Below are positions 27,462 through 35,877 of a stretch of 64,000 bases of DNA, one piece after another. Below the pieces are notes generated by a model that ran no database searches, was not told the origin of the DNA, and saw only the letters and a program-made list of their open reading frames with translations. The stretch covers positions 62,001-126,000 of the forward strand of contig CAIJXT010000015.1 of the NCBI GenBank assembly GCA_903824665.1, given 5' to 3'. Both the position numbers and the translations under genes were made by a program. This stretch comes from an uncultured Bacteroidota bacterium. Its GTDB lineage: Bacteria; Bacteroidota; Bacteroidia; Chitinophagales; Chitinophagaceae. The number at the start of each line of letters is the position of its first letter. Position 1 is the stretch's first letter.

Positions 27462-28073
27462 ATGAAGTATGTCGTTTTTGCACTCCTTATGCTCGTTGGG
27501 CACTCCGGAGCTATGGCGCAGGAAATTTACAATAGTTCGGGCAAGGCCAACTACAAGAATAAAAAGAAAAAAACCGGCTACGACCCCGATAAGCTGGTGC
27601 TGGGTGGTGGCATCAATCTGGCATTCGGCAGTGGCTATGCCAACCTCGGCGCATCACCTATTGTAGGCTACCGGTTTATGAAGAAGTTTTCGGCAGGCGT
27701 GGGTCTTGGTTATCAGTACTACAAATACCCTTCTTATGTCGACCCATCCAATAATGTTCACTTCGACTACATGAACATTATTTACCCCAATGTCTGGGCA
27801 CGTTACTTTGTTTTCCGCAACATCTTCCTTACCAGCACATACGAGTACGACATTATAAACCTGAGAGAACCACTTGACCGTTTTGGTAATCTGAACGAAA
27901 CAAGAACCAAGGTGACCAACAGTTGCATGCTGCTGGGGCTGGGGCTGCGCCAGTCGCTGGGTGGCAGGGTATCATTCTACGGAGAGCTGTTTTACGACCT
28001 CCTGCAGGGCGACTACAGTCCTTACCCCAAAAGTTCTCCGGCGCTCCGGTTTGGTGTAGCAGCAGGATTATAA
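27462..28073 (+). CDS. Outer membrane beta-barrel protein
   Basis: A 203-aa protein with signal peptide (MKYVVFALLMLVGHSGAMAQ) and a repeated strand pattern (LVLGGGINLAFGSGYANLGA, PIVGYRFMKKFSAGVGLGYQ, SPALRFGVAAGL). This is consistent with a small outer-membrane barrel. A basic KNKKKKTGYDPDK stretch follows the signal peptide. I prefer ATG 27462 to GTG 27444. A strong terminator follows the gene. Confidence 0.8.
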   Translation: MKYVVFALLMLVGHSGAMAQEIYNSSGKANYKNKKKKTGYDPDKLVLGGGINLAFGSGYANLGASPIVGYRFMKKFSAGVGLGYQYYKYPSYVDPSNNVHFDYMNIIYPNVWARYFVFRNIFLTSTYEYDIINLREPLDRFGNLNETRTKVTNSCMLLGLGLRQSLGGRVSFYGELFYDLLQGDYSPYPKSSPALRFGVAAGL

Positions 28074-28098
28074 AAAGTTGATAAAATAAATCTAATTT

Positions 28099-28133
28099 CA
28101 GGCTTTGCAGGCTGCAGCAAAGCCTGTTTATTT
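28099..28133 (+). terminator. Intrinsic terminator after the barrel gene
   Basis: A perfect 10-bp stem, CAGGCTTTGC (28099-28108) and GCAAAGCCTG (28117-28126), with an 8-base loop, followed by TTTATTT. It ends 6 bp before the symporter start. Confidence 0.8.
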
Positions 28134-28139
28134 ACACGC

Positions 28140-29681
28140 ATGAATTCAGCAATACTGCTACTCATCATTTTTGCCTATTTCTCTGTATTGCTGGGAATAG
28201 CGTTTTATACCTCCCGCGGTTCCGACAATGAGTCTTTTTTCATTGGCAACCGCAGCAGCAAGTGGTGGCTGGTGGCCTTTGGCATGATCGGCACTTCGCT
28301 TTCGGGAATGACGTTCATATCCGTACCGGGCAATGTAGGCAAGGCAGGCTTCACCTACTTCATGGTGGTTATAGGGTACTGGCTGGGCTACTTTGCGGTG
28401 GCATACATATTGCTGCCCTTGTACTACCGGCTGCAGCTCACATCCATATACACCTATCTGGACAAGCGGCTGGGCACCAATGCCTACAAGACAGGGTCAT
28501 TGTTCTTCATCCTTTCGCGTACGCTGGGTGCTACCATCCGGCTGTATCTTGTCATCAAAGTACTGCAGAAGTTTGTGCTCGAAGATATGGGTGTACCCTT
28601 TGAGCTCACAGCCATCATCATTCTGGGTCTCATATTGTTGTATACCTATCGCGGCGGCGTTAAGACAATAGTGTGGACAGATACACTGCAGACAACTTTC
28701 ATGCTGCTGGCGCTCATTATCTGTGTTGTGTACATCATGCAGAATCTGCACCTGAATGCTGGCACCACCTGGGCAGCCATGACAGACAAAGGCTATACGC
28801 ACCTGCTGCAAACCGACTACAAAAGCCCCGGCTTTTTCCTGAAGCAGATACTGGGCGGCGCCTTCATAACCATCGCCATGACCGGCCTGGACCAGGAGAT
28901 GATGCAGAAAAACATCAGTGTCAGCAACCTGAAAGACGCGCAGAAAAACATGGTGGTATTCTGTTTTGTACTGCTGGTCGCCAACTTCATATTCCTGCTG
29001 CTGGGTGGGCTGCTCTACCTCTATGCCGGCGCCAATGGCATTGCCACTGTGGGCGACGATCTGTTTCCCGCTATCGCTATCAACAGCGGGCTGCCGTTCT
29101 TCATCACAGTGTGCTTCCTCATCGGCCTCATATCTGCAGTGTTTCCCAGTGCCGACGGTGCCCTTACGGCACTCACATCGTCTTTCTGTATAGATATCCT
29201 GGGCATCAGACGCAACCCCAATATGACCGAAGCACAGCAGAAGAAAACAAGGCTCATTGTACACAATGCGTTTGCTATCGTGTTCCTGTGCTGCGTGTTC
29301 TTCTTCCGCACTATAGACAATGGCTCGCTGATAGACATACTGCTCAAAATGGCCGGATTCACCTATGGCCCGCTGCTGGGGTTGTTTGCGTTCGGCATAC
29401 TCACCAATCGCAATACCCGCCCCAGACTACCTATCTGGATCTGTCTGGCGGCTCTGGCGGCTACATTCGGTGTAGATTTTATCAACAATACCGGATGGTA
29501 TATCGACAAGCTGCACATTGGTGCAGATACCGCCACCTCACTCAATGCATTGTCCGAATCAATTTTTCATGGGTATAAAATAGGCGTAGAACTGCTGATC
29601 GTCAATGCGCTCATCACATTCAGTCTGCTATACCTGTTTGCTTCGGCATCACACAAAACCACAACCAACCAAGTATCATGA
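28140..29681 (+). CDS. Sodium:solute symporter (SSS family)
   Basis: A 513-aa inner-membrane transporter with about 13 hydrophobic helices. Family segments include FFIGNRSSKWWLVAFGMIGT followed by SLSGMTFISVPG, YTYRGGVKTIVWTDTLQ and TGLDQEMMQKNI. These resemble the SGLT/PutP class (Na+-coupled uptake of sugars, amino acids or related solutes). The solute is not evident. The stop overlaps the next start by four bases (ATGA), so the downstream LOG-family gene is co-translated. Confidence 0.9.
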   Translation: MNSAILLLIIFAYFSVLLGIAFYTSRGSDNESFFIGNRSSKWWLVAFGMIGTSLSGMTFISVPGNVGKAGFTYFMVVIGYWLGYFAVAYILLPLYYRLQLTSIYTYLDKRLGTNAYKTGSLFFILSRTLGATIRLYLVIKVLQKFVLEDMGVPFELTAIIILGLILLYTYRGGVKTIVWTDTLQTTFMLLALIICVVYIMQNLHLNAGTTWAAMTDKGYTHLLQTDYKSPGFFLKQILGGAFITIAMTGLDQEMMQKNISVSNLKDAQKNMVVFCFVLLVANFIFLLLGGLLYLYAGANGIATVGDDLFPAIAINSGLPFFITVCFLIGLISAVFPSADGALTALTSSFCIDILGIRRNPNMTEAQQKKTRLIVHNAFAIVFLCCVFFFRTIDNGSLIDILLKMAGFTYGPLLGLFAFGILTNRNTRPRLPIWICLAALAATFGVDFINNTGWYIDKLHIGADTATSLNALSESIFHGYKIGVELLIVNALITFSLLYLFASASHKTTTNQVS

Positions 29682-30376
29682 AGGATCAATTCAGTAGCCT
29701 GAAAATGCGTGACTGGACGGAAACAAAGTCACATTCCAGCTGGCAGATATTTAAGATAATGGCAGAATTCGTGCAGGGGTTCGAAACACTGGCACGTATA
29801 GGGCCCTGTGTGTCCATCTTCGGCTCAGCACGCACGCAGCCCGGCAACAAATATTACGAGCTGGCAGTAGAGATCTCGCGCAGGCTTGCCGAGGAAGGCT
29901 TTGGCATCATTACAGGTGGTGGCCCCGGCATTATGGAAGCAGCCAACAAGGGCGCTCATGCAGCCAATGGCAAATCTGTAGGCCTCAACATACAGCTGCC
30001 TTTTGAGCAAACCAGTAATCTGTATATCAACAAAGATACTTCTATAGATTTCGACTACTTCTTTGTGCGTAAGGTGATGTTTACAAAGTACTCGCAGGGC
30101 TTCATTATGATGCCCGGCGGATGGGGAACAATGGATGAGTTTTTTGAAGTGGCCACACTGATACAAACACGCAAGTTTACGCAGACACCCATGGTATGTG
30201 TGGGCACTGCTTATTGGTCTGGTCTATTTAACTGGATGCGCGAAACCATGCAGGAAGGGGAGCACAACATCAGCCCCGGCGATCTGGAACTGATCAGAAT
30301 ATTCGATACTGCAGATGAGGTGGTAGAATACTTCAGCCACTTTTATACGCACAACAAATTGCAGCCAAATTTCTGA
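29678..30376 (+). CDS. LOG-family protein (TIGR00730, Rossmann fold)
   Basis: A 232-aa protein with the LOG signature: VSIFGSARTQPGNKYYELA, GFGIITGGGPGIMEAANKGA, and FIMMPGGWGTMDEFFEVATL, i.e. PGGxGTxxE. Characterised members are nucleoside 5'-monophosphate phosphoribohydrolases (cytokinin-activating in plants); the bacterial role is mostly nucleotide salvage. The N-terminal 50 residues extend beyond the minimal family core. It overlaps the symporter by 4 bp and is followed 8 bp later by an O-methyltransferase gene. Confidence 0.9.
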   Translation: MKDQFSSLKMRDWTETKSHSSWQIFKIMAEFVQGFETLARIGPCVSIFGSARTQPGNKYYELAVEISRRLAEEGFGIITGGGPGIMEAANKGAHAANGKSVGLNIQLPFEQTSNLYINKDTSIDFDYFFVRKVMFTKYSQGFIMMPGGWGTMDEFFEVATLIQTRKFTQTPMVCVGTAYWSGLFNWMRETMQEGEHNISPGDLELIRIFDTADEVVEYFSHFYTHNKLQPNF

Positions 30377-30383
30377 TTACAAC

Positions 30384-31037
30384 ATGACTACATCATTGCT
30401 TTCTCAGCAAATAGAACAGTATACCGAAACCTATACCACTGCCGAGTCGCCGCTGCTCGCCGCGCTCAACCGCGAAACGCATCTGAAACGTGGTGACGCT
30501 GTGATGCTTTCAGGACACCTGCAAGGAGCTGTACTGCAGATGATCAGTCATATGGTGAGCCCACGGCATATACTGGAGATTGGCACGTTTACGGGCTATT
30601 CCGCCATTTGCCTTGCACATGGGCTGGCAACCGACGGGCACCTGCATACTATAGAAATAGATGAGGAGCTGCAGGACATAGCCGGCAAATACATAACAGA
30701 GGCAGGCTTGCGCAGCAAGATAACCCAGCATATAGGCCCGGCAGCAGATATAATCGGTACTATTTCGGGGCAGTTCGACCTCGTCTTTATCGATGCCGAC
30801 AAGAGCAACTATGAGTTGTATTACGACCTAGTATTCAATAAAGTGCCTGTGGGTGGGTTCATTATCGCAGACAATGTATTGTATGATGGAGAAGTAGTAT
30901 TGCCACCCGAACAGCAAAGCAAAAACTGTCGTGCCATTTGCAGCTTTAACGAAAAGGTAAAGGCGGATACACGTGTACAACGGTTGCTGCTGCCGGTAAG
31001 AGATGGACTGATGATCGTGCGGAAATTGGCAGAGTGA
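30384..31037 (+). CDS. SAM-dependent O-methyltransferase
   Basis: A 217-aa class I methyltransferase of the catechol/caffeoyl-CoA O-methyltransferase group. The SAM site is HILEIGTFTGYSAICLAHGL and the metal/catalytic region is FDLVFIDADKSNYELYYDLV. This is followed by GGFIIADNVLYDGEVVLPPE with the conserved Asp-Asn. The acceptor is unknown. It is the last gene of the symporter-LOG-methyltransferase run. Confidence 0.92.
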   Translation: MTTSLLSQQIEQYTETYTTAESPLLAALNRETHLKRGDAVMLSGHLQGAVLQMISHMVSPRHILEIGTFTGYSAICLAHGLATDGHLHTIEIDEELQDIAGKYITEAGLRSKITQHIGPAADIIGTISGQFDLVFIDADKSNYELYYDLVFNKVPVGGFIIADNVLYDGEVVLPPEQQSKNCRAICSFNEKVKADTRVQRLLLPVRDGLMIVRKLAE

Positions 31038-31090
31038 AAACACACGGGCATGCAGGTTGTGTTGGCTTTACCAGGTTCTTTTTATCTGAA

Positions 31091-31555
31091 TTACCTCTGC
31101 ACATTCAAGCCCAGGTTGCTCAGCAGTTGTTTCAGCCCATCCCAGTCTTCGCCACGCAAGTTTAGTGCTATGTAGCGCCTTGTTTTCTGATCTCTTGTTG
31201 TGATTTTAATATACCTCACCACATTCCATACAGAGGCAAATTCAACAGCTGTAATATCTTTTAAATAGAAGACTCTTTGTTTCCAGGGTAGGTTGTGGTT
31301 CTTTATTACAAGGTAGCGTGCCGCAACTCCAAAGTAATTTAATGCACCGGGTGCCGGCAAAATGACGTGCCAATAAAAGAGAAAAAGCAGGATCATCAAA
31401 ACACCCCAAACACCCTGCGATAGGGCTATTCCAGCTGCGACAAGGATAAGGCAAAACACAATGGTGTAGCAAATTCGTCTTACCTCACTACCCCTGAAGT
31501 ATCGGATAGTGAGGTGTCTAACATCGGGTGTGCCCCATGTAAGTTGCTGCGCCAT
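31091..31555 (-). CDS. Small membrane protein with PH-like domain
   Basis: A 154-aa protein. Two hydrophobic helices (about residues 29-65: ICYTIVFCLILVAAGIAL and VLMILLFLFYWHVILP) are followed by a hydrophilic domain. That domain has PH-like strands (FGVAARYLVIKNHNLPWKQR, VFYLKDITAVEF, VVRYIKITTRDQKTRRYIAL) and a terminal helix. This pattern is common in uncharacterised Bacteroidota proteins. Its start is 4 bp beyond the stop of the FAD-linked oxidase, so it is probably co-transcribed with it. Confidence 0.65.
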   Translation of the reverse strand: MAQQLTWGTPDVRHLTIRYFRGSEVRRICYTIVFCLILVAAGIALSQGVWGVLMILLFLFYWHVILPAPGALNYFGVAARYLVIKNHNLPWKQRVFYLKDITAVEFASVWNVVRYIKITTRDQKTRRYIALNLRGEDWDGLKQLLSNLGLNVQR

Positions 31556-31559
31556 TGCA

Positions 31560-32963
31560 TTATTGGAATATCTTACCCGGGTTTAGAATACCCTTTGGAT
31601 CAAATACCTGCTTTATCTGCTTCATCAGTTGCATCTGCGTATTGCTAAAGGCTATATCCATAAACTCTTTCTGTACCAAGCCGATGCCATGCTCTCCAGA
31701 TATAGTGCCGCCCAGGCGCACTACCTCCATGAATAGCCTGCGTATTCCTATCGGTAACTTCGTCTTCCAGTCTTCATCGCTCATGCCTGCTTTTACAATA
31801 TTCACGTGCAGGTTACCATCACCGGCATGGCCATAGCATACCGAGTGAAAGCCAAATTCACGACCCAGTTCTTTGATAATGGTCAGCAATTCAGGAAGCT
31901 CGGCACGTGGTACTACGGTGTCTTCTTCTTTGTACACAGAGTTGCTCTTCACTGCCTCTCCTACCTTTCTGCGCAGTGTCCACAACATCTGCTTTTGCTC
32001 ATGGCTGTCTGCAAACAGGATCTCGTCTATATCGTAGCGCTGCACTATCTGCGATATAGCTTCAGCATCACGGTACAACTCATCCATATAGTTTCCGTCT
32101 ACCTCTATGAGCAGGTGTGCGGCTATATCATCTGGCAGGCTGATGCCTGCAGACTGTACATAACGCATAGACCACTCAATTGCATCGCGCTCCATGAACT
32201 CCAGTGCCGACGGGGTATAGCCTGCCAGGAAAATCGCGTTAACCGCCTCGCACGCCTGCACCGCAGAGCGGAACGGAACCAGCATTAGCAGATCGTGTTT
32301 TACTGCAGGTATGAGGCGGAGTACTATTTTGGTAATTATGCCCAGTGTGCCCTCGCTGCCTACTATCAGTTGTGTGAGGTTATATCCGGTCGCATTCTTC
32401 AGTACGTTAGCGCCGGTCCATACCACATCTCCCGACGGAAGTACAATTTCCAGATTCAGTACGTAGTCTTTTACTACACCATACTTTACGGCTCTGGGAC
32501 CGCCGCTATTCTCTGACACATTGCCTCCTATAAAGCACGAACCCTTGCTTGCCGGATCGGGCGGGTAAAACAACCCCATTGCTTTAAGGTGCTCCTGCAA
32601 TTCCTGCGTGATCACCCCAGGCTCTGTTGTCACCTGAAAGTTACGACTGTCGACATTCAGGATTTTGTTGAAGCGCTTCATGTCGAGCACTATCCCACCA
32701 GAAACCGGCAGTGCGCCGCCACTTAGTCCGGTACCGGCACCGCGGGGTGTTACCGCAATTTGCTCACTGTTGCAGTATTTCATGATGATGCTCACTTCCT
32801 CTGTTGTTCCGGGTTGCAGCACCACCTCGGGCATATATTTCAGGTCTTCCGTATGATCGGATGCACAGCGTTCCAGATGCTCAACATCGGTAAGCACAAA
32901 TGGTGCTCCCAGAATTGATTCAAAACAGGCAATATCCTCCTGCAGTACCTTTTTGTAAAACAT
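31560..32963 (-). CDS. FAD-binding oxidase (GlcD / D-lactate dehydrogenase type)
   Basis: A 467-aa flavoenzyme of the PCMH-type FAD family. The FAD-binding loop is AVTPRGAGTGLSGGALPVSG, followed by GLFYPPDPASKGSCFIGGNV. The C-terminal part has YGHAGDGNLHVNI and GGTISGEHGIGLVQKEF, with the His residues typical of GlcD and Dld oxidases. It oxidises a 2-hydroxyacid, probably D-lactate or glycolate. I start it at ATG 32963 (MFYKKVLQEDIACFE); the longer frame to 33017 adds an unsupported tail across an operator-like palindrome. Confidence 0.93.
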   Translation of the reverse strand: MFYKKVLQEDIACFESILGAPFVLTDVEHLERCASDHTEDLKYMPEVVLQPGTTEEVSIIMKYCNSEQIAVTPRGAGTGLSGGALPVSGGIVLDMKRFNKILNVDSRNFQVTTEPGVITQELQEHLKAMGLFYPPDPASKGSCFIGGNVSENSGGPRAVKYGVVKDYVLNLEIVLPSGDVVWTGANVLKNATGYNLTQLIVGSEGTLGIITKIVLRLIPAVKHDLLMLVPFRSAVQACEAVNAIFLAGYTPSALEFMERDAIEWSMRYVQSAGISLPDDIAAHLLIEVDGNYMDELYRDAEAISQIVQRYDIDEILFADSHEQKQMLWTLRRKVGEAVKSNSVYKEEDTVVPRAELPELLTIIKELGREFGFHSVCYGHAGDGNLHVNIVKAGMSDEDWKTKLPIGIRRLFMEVVRLGGTISGEHGIGLVQKEFMDIAFSNTQMQLMKQIKQVFDPKGILNPGKIFQ

Positions 32964-32964
32964 G

Positions 32965-32978
32965 GTGCAAAGTTGCAC
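32965..32978 (-). promoter_or_regulatory. Operator-like palindrome at the oxidase start
   Basis: GTGCAA-AG-TTGCAC, a perfect 14-bp dyad one base upstream of the oxidase ATG. A possible -7 element, read leftward as TAATTTTG (32985-32978), abuts it. A regulator bound here would cover the transcription start. Confidence 0.5.
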
Positions 32979-33099
32979 AAAATTAAATTGAGAAAGCCAT
33001 GCCGCAGAACAGTGCATATTCCCTTTGCCAAGGTTTGAATACTCAAATAATCAGACCCTGACTGTTGTGGCCAGAAGCAAATATCAACCACATTAATGC

Positions 33100-33305
33100 A
33101 AATTGAGTCAGCAGATTGACTAAATTAATAAAAATTACGTCAGCCAGATGACCTATTTTATATAAATTACGTCATTCGAATAACTCAATTTATGTAAATT
33201 GCGTCAGTAAAATGACCTATTTTATGTAAATTGCGTCAGCTAAATATCCCAATTTGTATAAATTGCGTCAGTAAAATGACCCATTTTATGTAAATTGCGT
33301 CAGCC
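33100..33305 (+). repeat. Tandem array of a 32-bp unit, six full copies plus a partial
   Basis: Units start at 33100, 33132, 33164, 33196, 33228, 33260 and 33292, an exact 32-bp period. Each begins AAATT(G/A)(C/A)GTCA or a close variant (first unit AAATTGAGTCA). Within each unit GTCA-N6-TGAC forms a dyad; it is intact in units 1, 2, 4 and 6 and degraded in units 3 and 5. Units 4 and 6 are almost identical. The seventh stops after 14 bases, 21 bp before the DUF4143 ATPase start. No unique spacers are present, so it is not a CRISPR array. It looks like a multi-site operator. Confidence 0.85.
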
Positions 33306-33326
33306 TTAAACCAAAACAGCACTTGT

Positions 33327-34463
33327 ATGAACATTGTACGGCTTCTGAGTAAGTCAATCGAAAAGCAAATAGGAAAACAAAAAGTTATCATGCTTTACGG
33401 CTCACGGCGTACAGGCAAGACAACCATTATTGATAACATTGCTCAAAAATATGGCGATGATGTACTTATGCTTCAGGGAGAAGATATGCAGGTAGCCGTG
33501 ATGCTGGCACAAAGAACAATTGCAAACTACCGCAGGCTAACACGCGGCAAAAAGATTATCATAATAGATGAGGCACAAGCAATACCCGATATAGGCATGA
33601 TACTGAAACTGATGATTGATAACATCAAAGGCATCACAGTAATAGCCACCGGCAGCAGCAGCTTTGACCTGGTGAACAAAACAGGAGAACCGCTTGTGGG
33701 CCGCAATCTGGTTTACCAGTTATACCCTTTAGCTCAGGCTGAACTGGCTACCTCTGAAGATGCGTTTGCTACAGTCAGAAATCTGGAACAAAGGCTGATT
33801 TACGGAAGCTATCCCGAACTATGGCAGTTGGAAGATATTGCAGACCAAAAAAATTATCTGCTGCAACTGGTAAACAGCTACCTGCTCAAAGATCTGCTGA
33901 TACTCGAGAACATAAAGGGAGCCGATGTGCTATACAAACTACTGCAACTGCTGGCATGGCAGGTGGGTAGTCAGGTCAGCACAGTAGAACTTGGCAATAG
34001 TCTGCAGATCAATAAAGTAACGGTAGAGCGCTATCTGGACCTATTATCAAAGGTATTTATTATCTATCCGCTAAGTGGCTATAGCAGCAACCTGCGAAAA
34101 GAAGTTAGCAAAAGCCGCAAATGGTATTTTTATGATAATGGTATCCGCAATGCACTGATCAACAATTTCAGCCCGTTACAGAGCAGAAATGACATAGGCC
34201 AGCTTTGGGAACAATACCTGCTCAGCGAACGGATGAAATACAACAGCTATAGAGGTTACAGCCCGCAATACTACTTCTGGCGCACCTACGACGGGCAGGA
34301 AATAGACCTGCTGGAGCTGGCAGACGGACAACTACAGGGAATAGAATGCAAATGGAAGCAAAACAAAAAAACGAAAATTCCGGTTGCATTTGCAAAAGCC
34401 TATCCTGATGCCAACTTCTCTATACTTGACAAAGACAACTACCTGGACTGGATACGAGAATAA
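33327..34463 (+). CDS. AAA ATPase with DUF4143 domain
   Basis: A 378-aa protein of the AAA_14 plus DUF4143 architecture. Walker A is LYGSRRTGKTTIIDNIA (residues about 23-39) and Walker B is KKIIIIDEAQAIPDIG. An Arg/sensor segment is ITVIATGSSSFDLVNKTGEP. The C-terminal half carries a helix-turn-helix-like QINKVTVERYLDLLSKVFII and the DUF4143 strands ending in DLLELADGQLQGIECKWKQN. That end resembles the E-x-K core of restriction-like nuclease folds, although catalysis is unproven. The family is widespread, with unclear function. Its upstream region is the 32-bp array. Confidence 0.88.
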   Translation: MNIVRLLSKSIEKQIGKQKVIMLYGSRRTGKTTIIDNIAQKYGDDVLMLQGEDMQVAVMLAQRTIANYRRLTRGKKIIIIDEAQAIPDIGMILKLMIDNIKGITVIATGSSSFDLVNKTGEPLVGRNLVYQLYPLAQAELATSEDAFATVRNLEQRLIYGSYPELWQLEDIADQKNYLLQLVNSYLLKDLLILENIKGADVLYKLLQLLAWQVGSQVSTVELGNSLQINKVTVERYLDLLSKVFIIYPLSGYSSNLRKEVSKSRKWYFYDNGIRNALINNFSPLQSRNDIGQLWEQYLLSERMKYNSYRGYSPQYYFWRTYDGQEIDLLELADGQLQGIECKWKQNKKTKIPVAFAKAYPDANFSILDKDNYLDWIRE

Positions 34464-34520
34464 ACAGACAGGTAGTTGTCTTGCGATTAATGCTGTAAAT
34501 ACACCTATCAGGTAATACTT

Positions 34521-34551
34521 TTTGCTTTCTACCTGCTACTATCTACTTTTG
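34521..34551 (+). promoter_or_regulatory. Bacteroidota-type promoter for the epimerase gene
   Basis: TTTG at 34521-34524, a 19-base spacer, TACTTTTG at 34544-34551. This is an exact match to TTTG-N19-TAnnTTTG. Transcription would start near 34558, about 53 nt before the ATG at 34611. Confidence 0.65.
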
Positions 34552-34610
34552 ACAGTCGGGCAGTCAGTTATTTGCCATTGCAATAAACAACGTACTTTCT
34601 TTTTCACCTC

Positions 34611-35621
34611 ATGATTCTCGTTACCGGAGGCAGTGGATTTCTAGGCAGGCACCTTGTACAGCATCTGTCTGAACAAGGTAAAAATGTACGCGCACTATAT
34701 AATAGCTGCGTACCCAACAAATATCTGACCAGCTTACCAGGTGTTATCTGGCAGAAATGTGACCTGCTGGATGTTTATGCAGTATCCGAAGCAATGGAGG
34801 GGATAACCGATATCTATCATTGTGCTGCGATTGTCACTTTTGATCCGCGACAAAGGGAAGAGATGCTTCACTTCAACCCTGAAAGCACTGCCAATATCGT
34901 AAATCAGGCAATTGAACAGGGCATCCGGAAAATGGTGCATGTAAGCTCAGTTGCAGCCCTTGGGCGTACCGGTGACAATAAAAAACTCATTGACGAAGAG
35001 CAGGAATGGGGCGAGAACAAATACAATTCTGCATACGGCCTCAGCAAGTACCTGGCCGAAAACGAAGTTTGGCGCGGTGTAGGAGAGGGAATATGTACTG
35101 CCATCATAAATCCATCAGTTATTATAGGCGGAAATCCTATGCTGACCACAGATCCTGAATTCTGGAATAAAGGGTCTGCACAACTTATGAAAGTGGCTGA
35201 AAAAGAATTCCCATTCTATACTGAAGGCGTAAATGGCTGGGTAGACGTGCAAGATGTGGTACGGGCTATGACCTTGCTGATGGATACAGACATTGAGTCT
35301 GAAAGGTATATTCTGAACTCAGGCAACCATTCTTTTAAAGAAGTTTTTACTTTGATGGCCGCAGCACTGAGCAAAAAACCACCCCGCTTTCGTGCAGGTC
35401 CGGTTATTACAAGTATCATCTGGCGACTTAGCCTGTTATACAGCAAAATTGCTGGTACAAATGCTGTTATTACCCGTGAAACTGCGAGTAATGCGCAAAC
35501 CAGATCGCTATACGACAATACAAAACTATTAAACGCATTTCCTCAATTTCAATACACACCAGTGAAAGACAGTATCGAAAATATGGCACGTTCTTTCAGG
35601 CAGCAGCAAAAATCTCATTAG
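34611..35621 (+). CDS. NAD-dependent epimerase/dehydratase family protein
   Basis: A 336-aa extended short-chain dehydrogenase. The NAD(P)-binding motif is ILVTGGSGFLGRHLVQHL at residues 2-19, and the catalytic Tyr-Lys pair lies in YNSAYGLSKYLAENEVWR (YxxxK). DIYHCAAIVTF and NPSVIIGG are also typical. Sequence features fit the dihydroflavonol reductase / 3-beta-hydroxysteroid dehydrogenase-like branch more than sugar epimerases. Substrate is unknown. It is monocistronic, with a clear promoter. Confidence 0.88.
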   Translation: MILVTGGSGFLGRHLVQHLSEQGKNVRALYNSCVPNKYLTSLPGVIWQKCDLLDVYAVSEAMEGITDIYHCAAIVTFDPRQREEMLHFNPESTANIVNQAIEQGIRKMVHVSSVAALGRTGDNKKLIDEEQEWGENKYNSAYGLSKYLAENEVWRGVGEGICTAIINPSVIIGGNPMLTTDPEFWNKGSAQLMKVAEKEFPFYTEGVNGWVDVQDVVRAMTLLMDTDIESERYILNSGNHSFKEVFTLMAAALSKKPPRFRAGPVITSIIWRLSLLYSKIAGTNAVITRETASNAQTRSLYDNTKLLNAFPQFQYTPVKDSIENMARSFRQQQKSH

Positions 35622-35627
35622 CTAAAG

Positions 35628-35662
35628 GCTATATACCTTGCCTGAAAATACTTGTATATAGC
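35628..35662 (+). terminator. Hairpin downstream of the epimerase gene
   Basis: GCTATATAC (35628-35636) and GTATATAGC (35654-35662), a perfect 9-bp stem with a 17-base loop. No T-tract follows, so it is a weak terminator candidate. The remaining 215 bp before rho show a possible promoter remnant (TATTCTTG at 35731-35738) and an AT-rich leader of about 130 nt. Confidence 0.35.
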
Positions 35663-35877
35663 ACCACTGCTAATTAACAGCTTCAGATACACTGGTCAAA
35701 TGTTTTTTTCGTTATTTAAAAAAACAGTCGTATTCTTGCATTAAGGAAACAGACATTGTTCCAGCCTACATTCAGTTTACCTGAAAAAATTCCCGTAGTT
35801 TATTTTTCAATTTAAGTTCATAGACATTCAGGATTAACCATTTTTTATTCAAAAAAATTCAAGGAAAATTTACAAGC

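Noticed and set aside
33100..33305. CRISPR array
   Set aside because: Units are contiguous 32-bp repeats with no unique spacers, and no cas genes are in the window.
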